From NCBI GenBank assembly GCA_029207755.1, contig JARCOQ010000012.1, forward strand, positions 22,121,740-22,185,739: a stretch of 64,000 nt of DNA. Direction: 5' to 3'. The notes beneath the pieces were generated by a model. It searched no databases and was not told the origin of the DNA. It worked only from the letters and a program-made list of their open reading frames with translations. Positions within the stretch are counted from its first letter, which is position 1, and each line of letters opens with the position of its first letter. Position numbers and translations under genes: made by a program. The stretch comes from Chamaea fasciata (taxonomy: Eukaryota > Chordata > Aves > Passeriformes > Sylviidae). Shown piece after piece: positions 36,601 through 51,600 of this stretch.

Positions 36601-39600
36601 GATGGGCAGAAAGTGGAAGTGCTCTGTGTACAAGTATCCCATCTGTTCAGAGTTTCCCAGCCTGGAAATCATTATAAACGGTCCCGGGACAGGGCAGCTC
36701 ATGGTCATTGTTTTTTCAGCTGAGACACTCAGGAGAGATTTCTCTGCTGGTCCTGCTTGTAGCTCTTGCCTCTGCTCTGGAGCCTGCTCACCCCACTGGG
36801 CATAACAAAGCGTTTGTACTTCATGATTTTGTAAATCAAAAACCCCATTGCCAAAAGCTCCGTGCCTTTAAAGAAGGAATTGTGAGGATGAAGGTGACAG
36901 AAGTATAAACAAGATTTTTCTCTTCTGTTTTAGATGCTGAGACATCTGGGACTGCATCCTGAGGGGCCTCCGCTGCCCCCTGCGTTTGTCCTCTCCGTAG
37001 TCAACTACCCAGAGGAGCGCTTGGGCTCCGCAGAGCACGTGGAGCTCTTCACCATTGAGGCACCGGGAGGTGCTGCTATGGAAGATGATCTGGTGGGTGC
37101 TCCAGTGGTGCTGGCACTGAAGGTGCCAGGGCAGAGGGCAGGCTAGATGAGGGCATGGGGGACAGGTTGGATGGAGAAGGATCGTTGTGGAGAGGGAGTG
37201 AAGATGTGGTGGGGCCATGTGTCAGCAGGTCTCCTTTCTGTCAGGTATGGGAAAAAAGAGACAGCTCTGCTGGGGACAGAGCAGTTCTGTAAGACAAGTG
37301 GGAGGAGATCACTTCGAACCAGCAACTCCCCCTTGAGGAGACAGTCCTGAGTCTGAGAAGGGGGGTCCCAGGCAAAACAAACACCAATAAGGAAGACCAA
37401 GTCCATGGGCAGGTGGACTTATTTATTCGTTCTTCCATTGGTTAAAAAACTCCATTTTTGCTTTCCAGGATGGGGATGTCTCAGGGCTCACCTCTCTCTC
37501 CCTTTTCTCTCTCCCCTTAGGCCAAGGCCCGAGATGTGAAGGGAAGTTCTGCTGAAGGCCAACCAAAGACGGATAAAGAGGCCAGCAGAGACAGCTCTCT
37601 AAAGGACAGCCAGGTCTCCACACAGAGAACAGAACATCTCCGGGATTCCTCCACAACCAGACCCAAAAGTACACTGAAAAGTGCCTCAATCCCCACAGAA
37701 TTCCTCAGGTGAGCTGCACGGGGGGAGGTGATGCCTCTGCTTCTTGGCCCTCTTGCCAAACAAGGTCCATCGTCCCCAGCTCCACAGCGACCCTGTGCCA
37801 GTGCCTCCATGGGATGGTGAGCGCACCCTCCTCGTTTGATTTGCTCCTTAGCAATGTCTGAAGCCTCCTCTTTAATTGCCAGGCTGAAACGGTACCGGTG
37901 GATAGTGCCTGCCCACGGTGAGGTGGAACTGAAGGTCCACTTCTCCACCCAAAAGCCATGGAAGTTTGAGCAGACACTGAGGTTTGAGCTGGTGGGCACA
38001 AAGCGCCAGTACGAGCTGCCCTGCAGTGTCACCGGCCTGTACCCCAGCATCAGCCAGGACCCACGGTAAGGCTGGCCCCCGGCAGCCTCCCACGCTGCTG
38101 CCCCTGAACTCACAGCAGGGCTGCCCCTTGGGGCTTCTGGCCTGGGCACATCGTGCTGCCTGAGGTCGTCCAGCATCTCTTCCTTCCTGTGCTGGGAGCT
38201 GGGAAGGCAGGTGGTACCTCAGCCACCAGGAAGGGGTACGGTTTTCTGACTACATTTCCTATTTGGAGCATCTCATAGCTCCTCCTTCTCCGCTTTCTCT
38301 GCCCAGGCTGGTGTTTCCACAGTGGAGGAAGACCATGGAGGCAGATGAAATCATCTTCAAAGAATACGTTGAGAGCACAAAGCAATTCCACTTTGGACCG
38401 CTGCTGTGTGGGAAATCAAGAGAGTGGTATGTGCTCCCTGCTGGGCCTTGTACTTTCCTGGACACGCTTGGAGAGCCATGCTGTCCTGGTGGCACAATCC
38501 AGGGCAGTCCCGGCCAGAGTCCTGGGAGACACGGGTTTGCAGGGCCACGGGTGTGTGAACTTGAGCAGATAAGGGGCACGTGAGCCTTGGAGGAGCTGCT
38601 CTGCCTACCCAGTGGGTGCCTTGGTGGCTGCCTCGGTGGCCAGAGCCACATGCTGCTGCCAGTCCAAAGGTGACCTGGGGGCAACTCCTGTCCCCCTCTA
38701 CATCCCAGTTCAGCCCTTAGGAAATGAACTTTCTGGTGGTTTTTGAAGTGCTTTGAGCTCTGCAGGTAGCCTGATTGAGCAATTATTCCGTGGACAGTTT
38801 TTCAAACCTTTCATTAATCTGTAATTATTAGTAAGATTTTATGGCTGACCTGCCAATGGGTGTCAGGGGGAACGTAGAGCAGGAATTACATCTTCCTGTA
38901 ATGACATTGCATCCTCACTGCTGGATGAAGTCCACCTAAACACGTTGTCATTGAAGCTATTGCATATTTCTACTTCTACGGTCACTTCTTAAAAAATAAT
39001 ATTTAACATTAAATTCTTGTCTCCATGGGATCTCTGGAAGGCTAGGTCAATTTTGACAACCCAAGGAAATGAAATCGAAATAGTTTAAAATACAGACAAT
39101 CTTTAGACAGGTTGATGGATGATCTGGGATTTCTGTTTGCCTCTTTAACCCTTTCACTCCAAAGTAATTTCCACACCTGAGAGAAGGGTTATTTTTTATC
39201 TTTTGGCATTCCTCTTGGGAATTGATGCTTTATATTTCTTTCTCAGACTTTGAGCTAACCCATGAAATCCAAAGCAGTTGCATGACTTCTATGAAAGAGA
39301 TCAGCTAAACTCTTTTTCCAAAAGCTTTTCTTTATACCAGGCAGGGAAAGAAAGAAGGGGAAAGAACCCATGCGCCTGGTCTCCTGTTATTTTTCTAGGC
39401 ACCTTTGAATGTACATTGTATTAAAAACCCTTGAAGTGGCCTGAGCATCATCAGGCTTCTGGGGTGGAGGCACCGGGTACAGGGAAAGGCACCAAAGTAA
39501 GGCAAGGATGAGCACATGCTCATGCCCCTGACTGGGATCCATTTCCCTCACTTGTTTGTTAGAGCAGGATCTCCCAGCACCGCTTCCTTGGGTGCCCACG

Positions 39601-42600
39601 GTGCTTTCCTCCATGTGCGGCACAGGCAACAGTTTCCTCTGCAGCCTTTTCCCCTTTTGTGGACAGGTACAAGGCCCAGAACAGCCACAGCAACAAGGAG
39701 ACTATAAACATCCTCAACAACTCCCCCATGGACGTAGAGGTCCAGTTCACCTTTGAGAAGGACATGAAATCAGATACATTCCTTTTGGACCCTCCCAGCA
39801 TGACCCTGAGGCCAGCGGAGAAGCGGGTAGGTGAAGGGCAGGTAGAGCAGGCACCGCAGAAGTGCCCAGGGGCTGCTCCTCCTGCTCACACGCAGTGCTC
39901 TTTCTATTTCTTTCTGTGGGGCTGGGTGCAGGAGCTGACCATTTGGGCATACCCCAGTTCCCCTGGCTTCCTGGAAGACAGATTGATCTGCTGCATTGCG
40001 AAGAACCCGGAGCCAGTGGTCTTCAGCCTGTGCTGCCACGGGGTGCACGTGAAGCTGGACGTCAGCCCCCTGGAGCTGTCCTTTGACAAGCTCCGTCTGC
40101 ACAGGTCAGTCATCCCACAAGCACTCCAAGACTGGTGACAAAGAGAAAACCTTTGACTCTGGTTTCCAGGGCATGGAGCTGCTCCAAGGGCCGTGGATGG
40201 AGCTGCATTCAGTGGTGAGGCTGGTGTGACCATCCAGCAGCTGATGCCAGGTGCCTTCCTGTCTCTGCAGGACTGACAGCAGGACCTTGGTCCTGAAAAA
40301 CGACACCCTACTGCCCATGGCCTGGCAGCTGCGTGGGCTGGATGACCTTGTTGAGGACTTCTCTGTGTCACAAGATAGAGGCATCATTGCTCCCCGCTCA
40401 GAATTTGAAGTGACACTGAATTTCAAGGCCAGGCAGATTGGCAGCATTAAAAAGATCCTGCGACTTGAGGTGAGAGGGACTGTGCCCTGCCTGGCAGAGC
40501 AGCCGTGCGCTCTTAGGGACAGAGTCAGGAAGAGCTGCACCTGACAGACACAAGGGTGCTGTGACCCCAAATTCTGCCTCTACACAGCGTTTGCCAGAAC
40601 GTGCAGTGCATCCACATCCCCCCAGATAACCAGACGCTGCATCCTGAGCCTGTACCACAACCACCTTGTCCCTGTCAACGGCTGAAGGTTGTTGTTTGGT
40701 TGTACGGACTGCAGCGTGATCTCTACATTCCTCCTGGACTTTGCCTGAACCTTCTGCATGGTGCAACAAACTCTCCCCCTGGGATTTTGTTCCCCATGCT
40801 TTAGGGGCTGCATTTCCGAGAGAGTGCTAGGTGGTGGCAGAGGGTTGTCAATGGCACCTGCTCTGAGACACCTCACACTTCTTGTGGTTGTTCTTACATC
40901 CCTGTGCCTCTCAAGGATGCTTTAGCAGCATCATTCCCTGCTGTAGGAGTGCAGGGTTGGGCTGATAGGGTTTTTTACTGCAGCTGAATCCCACTGGGGC
41001 AGCCCATGAGGTGAACAGGTTAGCAAAGCTTGGGAGTCCACCGACGCTTGTGAAGCCTGGGAGGCCATAGGGGAAGCAGCCAGCAGAGACAAGGACTTAG
41101 AGGCTGTCTACCAAAAGAATGATCTGAACAGTGTTTGTTTCTTGCTGCCCCAGGTTTCAGACACAGAAAACATCCTGGGGATTGTTCAGGCTGAAAACAT
41201 CAAAATCTCTGCAAAGGTCTATGATGTTTCTCTGAGGATCGACATGCCTGAAGGTCAGTGGACGCCTCCCAGACAAAGCAGTCCAGGTGCACTGCATTAC
41301 CTTGGGGGGCGGGCGACCAAAGCGCGTGGGATGGGATGGGATGGGATGGGATGGGATGGGATGGGATGGGATGGGATGGGATAGGATGGGATAGCATGCA
41401 AGGATGGCATGGACACATGAAGCACATACCCTGCAAGTGGTGTGGAATAATGCATTGTCAGGGCATTGACAGCCTTAAGTTTCTCCCCTCTGAACTTTGA
41501 AGTGTGCAGCTTCATGTGCAGATTGGATTTGGGGGCTTTGAAACAACAGTGATGTGAACAGGCAGTTGGCAACTCCCACGGGCTCAGCACAGCATATAAA
41601 GTAATTTCCTTAGCTACTAATCCTGCAGATATTTTGAGTAAGAAGAGAAAGGGCAGACAAATAGCTGGAAAATACTGTCAAGAAGGGAAACTTGCTGGAA
41701 AGGGTTTTGTGTCAAGACCTCCACGTAGTTTGTGACCTGGCATGTTCTGCAGCTGACAAATACCATTTCTGACCTGGCTCTGCGTGTTTTCTGCAGGTCC
41801 AGATGGAAGCTTGGAATTTGGAACCATTAATGTCCTGGATAAGGTGAAGAAAGTCCTGAGTCTAAAGAACAAAGGGGTATATGACATTGAGTACAGGTGA
41901 GTCCAGCTGCCTGGTAGTGAGCATTTCTTCAGATTCCCAGGCCTGCATTCTCCCTCTGTCAATGGCTAGAACCTGTTTTCATGCTGGCTACCTCATGGGA
42001 AATACAAAACCTGGACTCTCTAATCTCAACTATTTTACTAGAGAATCCAGCCACAAACCAGCAATTCTTCACAGCTCAGCACGAACCCAAAGGAGAGCCC
42101 CAAAAATTTCAGCCACTGAAATGATGAGATTCATTGCTTTTCTTTGATGGTCACTTCCTTTCTCTTTCTGAGACTCTGTAAAGAAGTGAATGAAAAATTT
42201 TGGTGTCAAGGTTTCATGCCTTAACCTTGTGATTGTCTGCACTCTCTGTCAAGATCCAGGATTCTCTGAGCAGAGCTGAACTCTCCCTTTTTTTTGTTTT
42301 TTTCTGGTCCTATGCAAAGTCCTGGCCGTGCTGGTGGTGCCTGTACTTTTAACTGCAGAGATCTCCATTCCTTCCCTTTCTCCCCAGCTTCACGCTGAAG
42401 GGTGCAGGTGCCAGCATGCAAGACTTGGCATCCCACTTCAGCGTTGAGCCTCGGTCAGGCGTGCTGACTGCCTCCCAGCCTGGTGTGAATATTGAGATGC
42501 TCTTCCACCCCACAAGTGAAATCTTCCTCAAGAACAAACCCATCCTGTACTGCCAGGTGAGCTGCTTGGGCCAGGCTGTGTTACCACTCGACATTTTGGG

Positions 42601-45600
42601 AGTGTAAACGGGATAGGTGTCGAATGGAAGGAGTGCTTTAACTGGAGAATCCTCTCTCCTACGTACACAAACAAAGTCTTTCAAAACCATTTGGGAGGCT
42701 TCTTAAGTGGAGCTGAGCATCTGACTCTGGAGGCGGTGCTTAAACAGGGAGGGGTAAACTGCTGGAGGCCTGGGGTGGAGACTGGGGACTGGGGTAGAGG
42801 CTGGCCTCTTTGCTGTGTTTACCACCCCTTCCTGTGGACACAGGTGATAGACGGCAGCTCAGGGGAAGGAGGCCAGACTGTTGCCGAGATCCCACTGAGG
42901 GTGTCGGCGAGAGCTGTGTACAGCAAGTACAGCATTGAGCCCGCCTCACCCATCGACTTCGGTGCCATGCTCGAGGGCACCAAGAAGACCCAGACTGTCA
43001 TTCTGGAGAACAAAGGCATGCTCAGCTTCGAATTCTACATCCACCAAGCACCCGAGGATGCATCTGCATGGGAAAGCCAAAGGTACAAGAAGCCCTGCAC
43101 CACCTTTCCTGTCTGAGGAGGCACCAGCCCACGGCTGGTATGTGGCAGGCAGCCAGGAGACCTGGGCTGTCGTCCGTTTGCATCCCTGGCTTGGGGAGAG
43201 GGAGCAAAAAAACACCGCAGTGTCCCCAGGTGTAGTACAAAGCTGGTGATAGAGCTCCTGTCCAGCAATGGGTGCTGCACTCTGGGAGCCATCAGGAGCA
43301 GGAAGGCTTCCCTCCGTGTGGAGGAAGGCCAGCTTTGGCCTCAGAGAAAGGCAGGGGAGCTCAGCATGACAGATACCTCTGCTTTCTCCTCTCAGTTCAA
43401 TGCAAGAGGAATCTGCTTCATCAGCTGCAGAGGAGTCCACGGAAAGGAAATCGAGCTCCTTGACACAGGTGGGTGACTCCTGCTCCCCGACAGTGCTGCT
43501 GCTGCAGAGGGATGTGAGAAGATGCTGCTGTGCCCTGGCTGGGGGCTCATGGCTATAGGGCGGGACATGGTCTACAGGATGGAACCCAGGATCTGCTCAA
43601 TCCCACTGACACTCCTGTACTTTGGCTCTGACCTGGACTTGTGGGATCAACAGGGGGGAGCAGGTCCTGTGTTTGGTAGCTGCTAGCCAGCATATGTCTG
43701 TGAACACCACAGAAGCAAAAACACGCCTCAGTGAACTCCCAGTCTGCAGAGCTCAGCAAACATTGCTTTTTCTTCTTCCAAGTCATCTACCTTTCTCCTG
43801 TCCTTTCTCACAGCTATTTCTGCTCTCCTGTGTTACCTCTGGAGGCTGAAGGATCACAGCTACCACCTTCATTCTTTACACTCAAACTCCTTTCTCTCTG
43901 CTATTTGGGACAGGCTTGCAGCTCCTCTTGGCTTGTTGGTCTCAGCCTGGGGCTGCCCTTGGGCCATGGAGTCATCCTTCCCTGCCCTGGGACTGGGGTG
44001 CTTGGGCCCAGCTGGAGGCCAAGGCGGGACACACTCTTTGCTGGGGTGCTCAAGGCACAGCTGTTAGCCATCAGCCTCTCCTGGAACTTTTTCTGCAGGG
44101 TCCCCTCAGTCTTGGCATGTTCACGGTGTCCCCTTGCTCCGGCTCCATCAGTCCGTGGGGCCAGCAGAAGATCACAGTGGAATGCCTGGCAGGGCAGGAG
44201 GGGACGTGTGAGGAGCAGCTCTACATTGACATCACGGGCAGAGACCCCAGGGACAATCCCCTTGGCATTCCCTTTACCCTGACTGCCGAGTCCTGCCTCC
44301 CAGGTACGTACTGCCCACAGGTTCCCTTGGTCACACCTACTGCTGATCAGCACCTAAACTTGCTGCTTGGGTAGAGAGGCACGCCAGCCTTGGTGTCCCA
44401 CCTTAGAATCCTCAGAGGTTCCAGCCCTCTTCAAGTCCACCAGCAGACTCATCCTTCCCAGGCTGAGAGGGATGCATGGAAGGATAAAAGGAAAGCAGCG
44501 CTCTCTAAGACCGAGGTTGACTGAGCTCCATCCTCATAGCCAGCTCCCCCACCCAAGGCTGGGTTTAGCAGTCACACAGGGCAGAAAGGGTGACTGAGAG
44601 GAAAAGCCTCCTGAGAGGCCAGCAGGGTCCAGATAAATTCATCAGCGAGGCTTCTCCTCCATGCTCATCCCTCTGGTCTATCCACAGGACTCGTTGAGGA
44701 TGTCCTGTCAATCTTTGAGAAGTACCCGATCTGCCGCAGCACTGACCTCAGCCGCAAGCTGCGGTCAGTGGAAGGCGTGGGCTTGTTCATCAGAGATGAG
44801 AACAAATTCATCTTCAACAAGGTTCTGGTTGCGCAAGAAGCTGAAGCTCATTTCAGTATCTACAATGCAAGCAGCCTGCCGTGTGATGTGGTGCTCTCCA
44901 TCAGACCCCTGTGTGGAAAGGTAAGAACAGGAGGCCAAGGTGATGGTGTCCCTCTAAAGGCAGTGTGAGAGTCCGTTCTGTTCTCCAGATGCATTGCTTC
45001 CTGGGGCCCAGACTAGTCTAGCTCAGTGCAGGTCAAACTGCAGGGGAGAGCAGCAGAGCCAGGGAAGAGTTGTGTTGAGTTTTGCATGTCTCAGGCAAGG
45101 TTCTGGCTCACACCTCTGGGTCTTCGGTGGGAGAAGTGAATCCTTCTGAACCTCTCCTGGAAGCACACTCAGAGAGGGGCTGTTATGAACTGACATGCCA
45201 GGGCTCAAAGGAGGCATTTCCTCAGGCTCCCTGGCTTTTCCTTCACTTTGAAGGCCAGTTCCAGGTTATTTGCAGGGTTTTCCAAGCAGTGCCCACCTCC
45301 CATGTATGCTGGGGCAGCGGCCAGGGCTCAAAATACAGAATGCTTTAGCACAAGGTCAGCGTTCCCTGGGAGGGAGGGAGCCTGCCCAGGGAAACAGGGA
45401 GGAGGACACACTGCCTGGGGCTGTTCTCAGTAACGCATTTATGAATAAAACTGTGTCGTGTTGAAAGGTCTTTTCTCCTAACACTGCTCTCTGCGTTCCC
45501 CCAAGGATGAAAGCCCTGTCAACAACGTTTTCAAGTTGCATCCGGTCAAGATGTCCATTCAGGGCTCATCCTGTGCTGTTGCTACGGTGACCTTCACCCC

Positions 45601-48600
45601 ACCAGATGAGCAGACCTACGACTGCACTTTCAAGGCTTCCCTTGTCATCCCAGAAGGGTAACTGACTGTGAAATACTGGGGAAGGCTTCAGTGATAGCTC
45701 CCTCTCCACTGGGCAGGCACAGGCCTCCTGTTATGTTAGCTCTAATGCTTTCAGTAGCCATAGGCAGAGTACTTGGCATGAGATGATCTGGGAGGCAGTA
45801 ACTGTTAGAGAAAGCCAAAAAATGAGACTGATGGTTTATCCTTTATGAGGAATTATGAAGACAGGGAAATATTAGGTAGCCAGCTGAAAGTTACTGAGAT
45901 GTGCTGCAGCTGACTTGGGGATTTCCAGGGACAAAGGCTTAGATGAAACAGTTCCTGTGCCAGCAGGTCAGCAGTCACAATTTCCTGTGTACCTGTAAAA
46001 TTAAGTGCTCCTCTGATCACTGTGATTCCCTGGTATTCATTAAGCTATTTTATGTAAGGGACTGGAGCTGGTATGAAAGAGAAGCACAGTTCCTCTGCCC
46101 TGGGACCTGTGTACTGCAGCTTTGACCTGCCCTTCCTCAACCTTTTAGTGGCTGAATTGGAGCAAGAGAAGTCTAATTGCTAATATGCAATTGCTTTCTT
46201 ACTCTGCTTGGAAATGATCTTTACTGATGGTGACAATGATTTATTTTTGGCTACTTGCTTTTGTACTGCTTTCATGCTGTGCTTTTGCTTGTTGCATGTG
46301 TCTCATCTCACTGCAGCCAGGAGATTTGCCATGTCTCATCTGGTGCCTCATTATTTACCTCCTGGAGGGCACGATTCAATTAACTGAAATTATTTTGAAT
46401 TGTTATTGTGGAGGGCGCTTTGGAACAGAGTCCTCTTGTGAATGGCCCTGAGTGGATTGGGAAGAGCCTGGTGGGGGCTGCGTTGTGTGGTTCAGGAGCA
46501 TCAGGCAGGGAAAACACTGTGGGTGGCCCTTGCTGCCTCACTCGCCCAGTGAGAAATGGGTTAGTGCCAGCTGAAATTGTTTCTGTGCCTCTCCTGCAGC
46601 CCTACGAACTTTAAACCTCAAATCCTGACCTTCACCATCAGCGGGAAGGGGCATGAGCCGCAGCTGACAGTCGTGAGCCCAAGTGCTTGCAGCAGGAGGG
46701 GAAATTCCGTGCTGTGCTTCAAGAGGCTCCGGCCGGGGGAGTCAGAGATGCTCCCCCTGGTCATCCAAAACAAGGGCATAATACCTGTCAAGGTGAGGAC
46801 CTGCTCAAGGAATGGTCTGGTTTGGGAACAAGTGCTTGTGGCACAGGGGAAGGGTCCCAAAAAACACGGCAGACCTGGGAAGAGGTGTCAGAAATTCTTT
46901 TTAAGCAAGTGACTGACATGTGTTCTCCAAGAAGGGAGTTCTTGAAAATTGTGCCTCTAGCCTTTCTTCTTTAAGTTGAACACAGGAAAGGTGGTGCAGT
47001 ATTTCCCCCCATCTCTCAGGTCACCTTTTGTTCTCATGGACATGGGGTGATTTTCCAGCTCCATTAGATTGTTTTTGATCCCAGCTTACTGCATTTTAAG
47101 TAAACTTAGTTGTGGCTTGATTACATTCTGCTCATTACTTTCTGTCCTGTTTGATTCTGTGTCAGGTCCATCCAAATGCCTCTGAGCGCTCTTTTTTCCC
47201 AGCTGGTTTGACTTAACTTTTGTGCTAAGTGCTGTTTGTAGTGGGAGAGGTGCTGGGTTCCCATGCGGGACCAGCAGCACTGCGGGGTCAGTCCCTGTGT
47301 TCCCACCCTGTGCTCACACCAGTGTCAATGTGCTCTGTGCTCCCTTTTCTCAGTTCATGTTACACCTGGAGGATGAGCACGGAGCGTTCCTCTTGAAAGG
47401 CAGGAGCTCCACACTTGAGAGATTCTACATTGAAGATGCGGAAGACGACTCTGCTGTACACGGTAAATTCATTAACCATGAAGTGTGATCCTGCACAGAG
47501 GGAAAACGTGTGCCCTGCTCTTGGCTTCTCTGAGCAGCAGCCAGATGTTAGACACAGTTTCTTTCCTTGGGCTCTCTGTCCCCCAAGCTTTTCTTGGGGA
47601 CTTTCTCCTAGCAAGTTGTAAGAAGTTCTTTGGCTCCTCTAGACAAGGTGGGTTGAGTTGTGCGGGACTGTCACTACCTCAGTGGACCCTCTGAGGTATT
47701 TGCTGCTTGAGGGAAGGCACCAGCCTGAATGGACACAGCCCTTGAGCACACAGACAACCAGCAGAAGCCAAAAGCACTCTCTGGCTCAGCTTTCCACACG
47801 GCTGGAGCTGGCTGGAAGTAGATGGAATGCGGGCTGGGCATCAACCTGAGGTTAAGCTGCTTAAGCGGTGATGTGTCTGGAGGTGGCAGTCTTGCGAACA
47901 CAGGAAGAGGGTCTGGAACCACTGGGGGTAGAACCCGTGCTTAGGAGGCAGCTGATTTCAACCTCTCATTCCTCAAACAGCCTATGGAAATATTTCCTCT
48001 GTACCGCTGTATCACTTAACTCTGATTTCCGTTGCTGTGCAGAGAGCAAGCCCCCAAAGCCTTTCCTGCTTCTGCATCCTGGGGAATCGACAGAGTTCGA
48101 TGTCATTTTCAAACCCACCCTGGCTCAACGACTGGAAGGGAGGATTCGTGCCTTAGTGGGGGACAAATACTCTAACAAGACCCTAATAGAGCTGGTGGGT
48201 GAAGGCCACCAGGATGAATTCACCCTCGACGGACTGGAGGAAGATACACAGGAGCGGAATGCTGAGAGCATTCTGAAGAAAGACATCATTGATGGTAAGA
48301 GAGGAGAGGCTGCCAAGGTGGAGCAAGGAAGAGGGAAATGTCTGATCATGTGTGTCCTCTCTCTAGCCAGGCCTGGGCTGTCACCCACTGGACTTGGTGG
48401 CCTGTGGGCGTGGCAGCCATGCCTGCAGAGCAGTGTGTGCTGTGCTTCATGTGGCTGGCTTAGGGGTGTGTCAGGGTGTTTCCCTGAAAGTGGTGGGCTG
48501 GGGAGCCGCCTGGGAAACTCCCTTCCAGAGGGAGGAAGGCTTGGAGCAAGAAAGCATTGAACATACAGGTGTCTGTGCACGTGAAGGGGGGTGGATGGAG

Positions 48601-51600
48601 CTCCCTGCATGCTGAGATTGCCTTGTTCTCCTCCTCAACAGCTGTCCGAGCGAATCACATCCAGTTTGGGGACTGTTCTGTTGGAGAGCCCTGCAACAGG
48701 ACCTTCACCATCACCAACCACACCTGTACGAAGGTCATGCGCTTTGAGTGGGAGGCAAACGCACCATTCCAGTTCTCTCCCAAGGTGAGCGTGGACGGCT
48801 CTGCCTTTCCCCATTGCTCAAGCCCTGCCCTGGTGTTCCCAGGAGCTGGCAGGCAGTCCTCACGTACCAGTGTCAGCCCATTCCAGTGCCACGTAGGAGA
48901 TGCCAAGATGCCAAGTCCCTGGCTTGGCAATGGCTGCCAGCCTTGCAGAAAAGGCTTCATGTTATGGGAGGTGGCACCTTCCGTTCATACTTTTGTCTAT
49001 CAAACTTGACATAAATCCACTCCGACGCGCAGATTCCTGGCACAGCTGCTCACCACATCAGTCCCTTTTGCTGGCAGTCCTGCCCTTGGCAGTGCTTCCA
49101 GTTTGGTTTTGACTCCCTGATTCTCCCTAGGTGGGACATCTCCATCCTGGCTGTGCCAAGGACATCACAGTGACCTTGAAATCAGATGTCCCAGCCACCT
49201 TCAGGAGGCACCTTGTGAAATGTAAGGTGACCGAGATCAACTCTGAGCTGCCAGGAGGGGAGGTTCAGGACTGCGACAACAAAATGCGCATTGTCACGTG
49301 GAATCAAACCACCAGGGAAGAGCCGGCAGCCAGGTGGCCTGGAAAAAGGAAGGTGAGAAGCAAAATGGCAAAAAAAGACAACCCAGCTTCTACAAAAAGA
49401 ACCACGGTAACCCCCATCACTGCTGGCTGAGCAGCTCCTGCTTGCTCTGGACGTTGGACAGCCGTGAGGTTCACCAGCAGTGCATTCTAGGGGAGAGGTG
49501 GATGCACAGTGACCGGACACACTCACGTGAGAGGGGGAGGCCTTTTGACAAGAGACCTTTAGCCAACACAAACTACGAGTCTGTGCCACAACAAGCACAA
49601 GGGTTGCAGCCCGTGTTGAATGGGAGACAATGTTTGATGATTTTATCCCCTTTTATGGTGTTTGAAATCTCTTCATCTGATTTGGTGCCTTTTCACCAAC
49701 AAGGAGTTAAGTCTGCTGCACTCTGTCTCTTCTATGGAAGTGGAGAGAAGTATACTTCTCCGCACGTGCTGGTGAACTCCAAGTTTTGTCTGCATGGATA
49801 CCAGAGTTTTTAGTTGTGATCTCTGTATTGTGTGGGATATCTCAGCATGGAGTAGCCCAGGCACTGTATGACAGTATGGAGGAGTCTGGAGAAGGATCAT
49901 CTCCAGATGCTCTTGCTTTTATTGTCATTATTGCCAAACACACTCGTCTTGGCTGAAGGTTCTTTCTGAGTTCCTGGACCATTTTAAGGCCTCTAAACCA
50001 TCCTCTTTTCTATCAGAACATCTGCAGTTGGAGACTTTCCTAGTGAGATCTTTCCCATCCCAAAATGCCCATTGCCAGCTCCCTGCAGTGTGGTTGTTGC
50101 TCCACACGTGACATGTGGAGAGCACTTTCTCCTAAGACAAGAAGAAAAAGGTGCTTTCCAGAACTCTTCAGTCTTTGGGTTCTCCATCCACAAAGCTCCA
50201 GCAGGGGAACTTAACCCTAATTTTGAGACCTGCTGTATTTATAGGGGACCAGGAAAAAAGCCAGTCCCTCTACAAGGTTGATGTGCAGGCACTGGAACGC
50301 AGCTATAGTCTCTGTAGCAGTGCGTCCTTTTAGGAGTGCACTTAGAGCCTTTCTAAATCCCAGTCAGCCTCTCCGTAGAGAAACTGCTTGAGAAGTATTC
50401 AGGCAGCAATTCAAGCTCACATAACCACCCACGTTACCAGGCTAGCTCAGCAAGAGAGGCAGAAGGCTCCCAGCCCCAGATAAATTTCCAGCAAGTGTTT
50501 ATTCCGTGTGCTGAAGGTGAATCAGAGGCCAGAAAGAGAGTGACCACGTGGTTTTCCTCGGTTATGTAGGGTCTCATGTTCATGGGTGGTCCCGGGGACA
50601 GGGCAGAGGGCAAGTGACCGTAGGGAAGAGAGGAACAGGACACCAGGCCCCATAGCCAATGGGGAAATAGGAAGAGGGGATACCATGGGAGGAGTGATGG
50701 ACTTGCAAAACCCCAAGAGCAGATTGCACAATGTTTGCAAGGAGCCACGGGGGAGAAGCCTTTTTTTACACCTGGGGTATTTTTAATCCTAGCTTTTCCA
50801 GGGCAGGGCAGTTGGAAATTCCTTTAATGGCACGAGGGACTCCACAAGTTGCCATGGGTATATTAACAGCTGTAGTAGTGACTGCTTTGATCAGTGGGTA
50901 GAAACAACTACTGTAGCAGAGCAGTCTCTATTTTGTCATCTTTGCAGGGAAGTGAAAGTGAACGGTCCTTTCCAGTCCCTCTATGAGGCTGATCCCGGAG
51001 GCCAAAAGACTCCCTTCTCAGCCTGACTTTCTGGGCTCTGCTCAGTGATTCCTCCCTCCTCTGTTTGCAGGTGGTCAAGAGAGTCCCAGAACCAGCTCAC
51101 GCTGTGCTGGAGGACAGCAGCCAGGAGGCCGAGCTGTACCTCAGCGCTGTTGTTGCCTACAGCCAGTTAAAACTGAACACGACTGTGGTCCAGCTCAAGG
51201 ATACCTTGCCCTTCCAGACAAGGAGAGCCACGTGAGTGCTGGAGGCCAGGCAGGGCCCTGTGAGCGGGAGCTGCCTTTGCCCAGGGCTGACCCAGTGCCT
51301 GCTTCCCAGAACTCTACCCCAGCCAAAACCAGCACAGGCCCATTCACGTGCACACAAAGCCAAGCAGGAGGTGGTGGTCAGGACAGGTTCAGTGCTGCCA
51401 CACCCTTCTGCTGAGGACAGCCGTGGGTTTGCTTTCACGGCCTGTCACCTGTCCTCATCTGCTCAAGAATAAGTCTGCTGTCAAACCAAAACCTAAAGTC
51501 CAGAGTAAGCCCCTCAGCTTCAGTGTCCTGGGCACCATGTTGGCCCTTTCCTCTTAAACTTCCAGACTTGGAAATACATTTCTGGGCCACCCAGGACAGC

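Noticed and set aside
36934..36936. ATG at the start of HYDIN exon 35 as an internal translation start
   Set aside because: The codon directly follows a canonical acceptor (TGTTTTAG) and phase 0 joins exon 34; nothing suggests a promoter.
41258..41500. Repetitive GWDGM-type open frame
   Set aside because: It is just translation of the GGGAT microsatellite in an intron.
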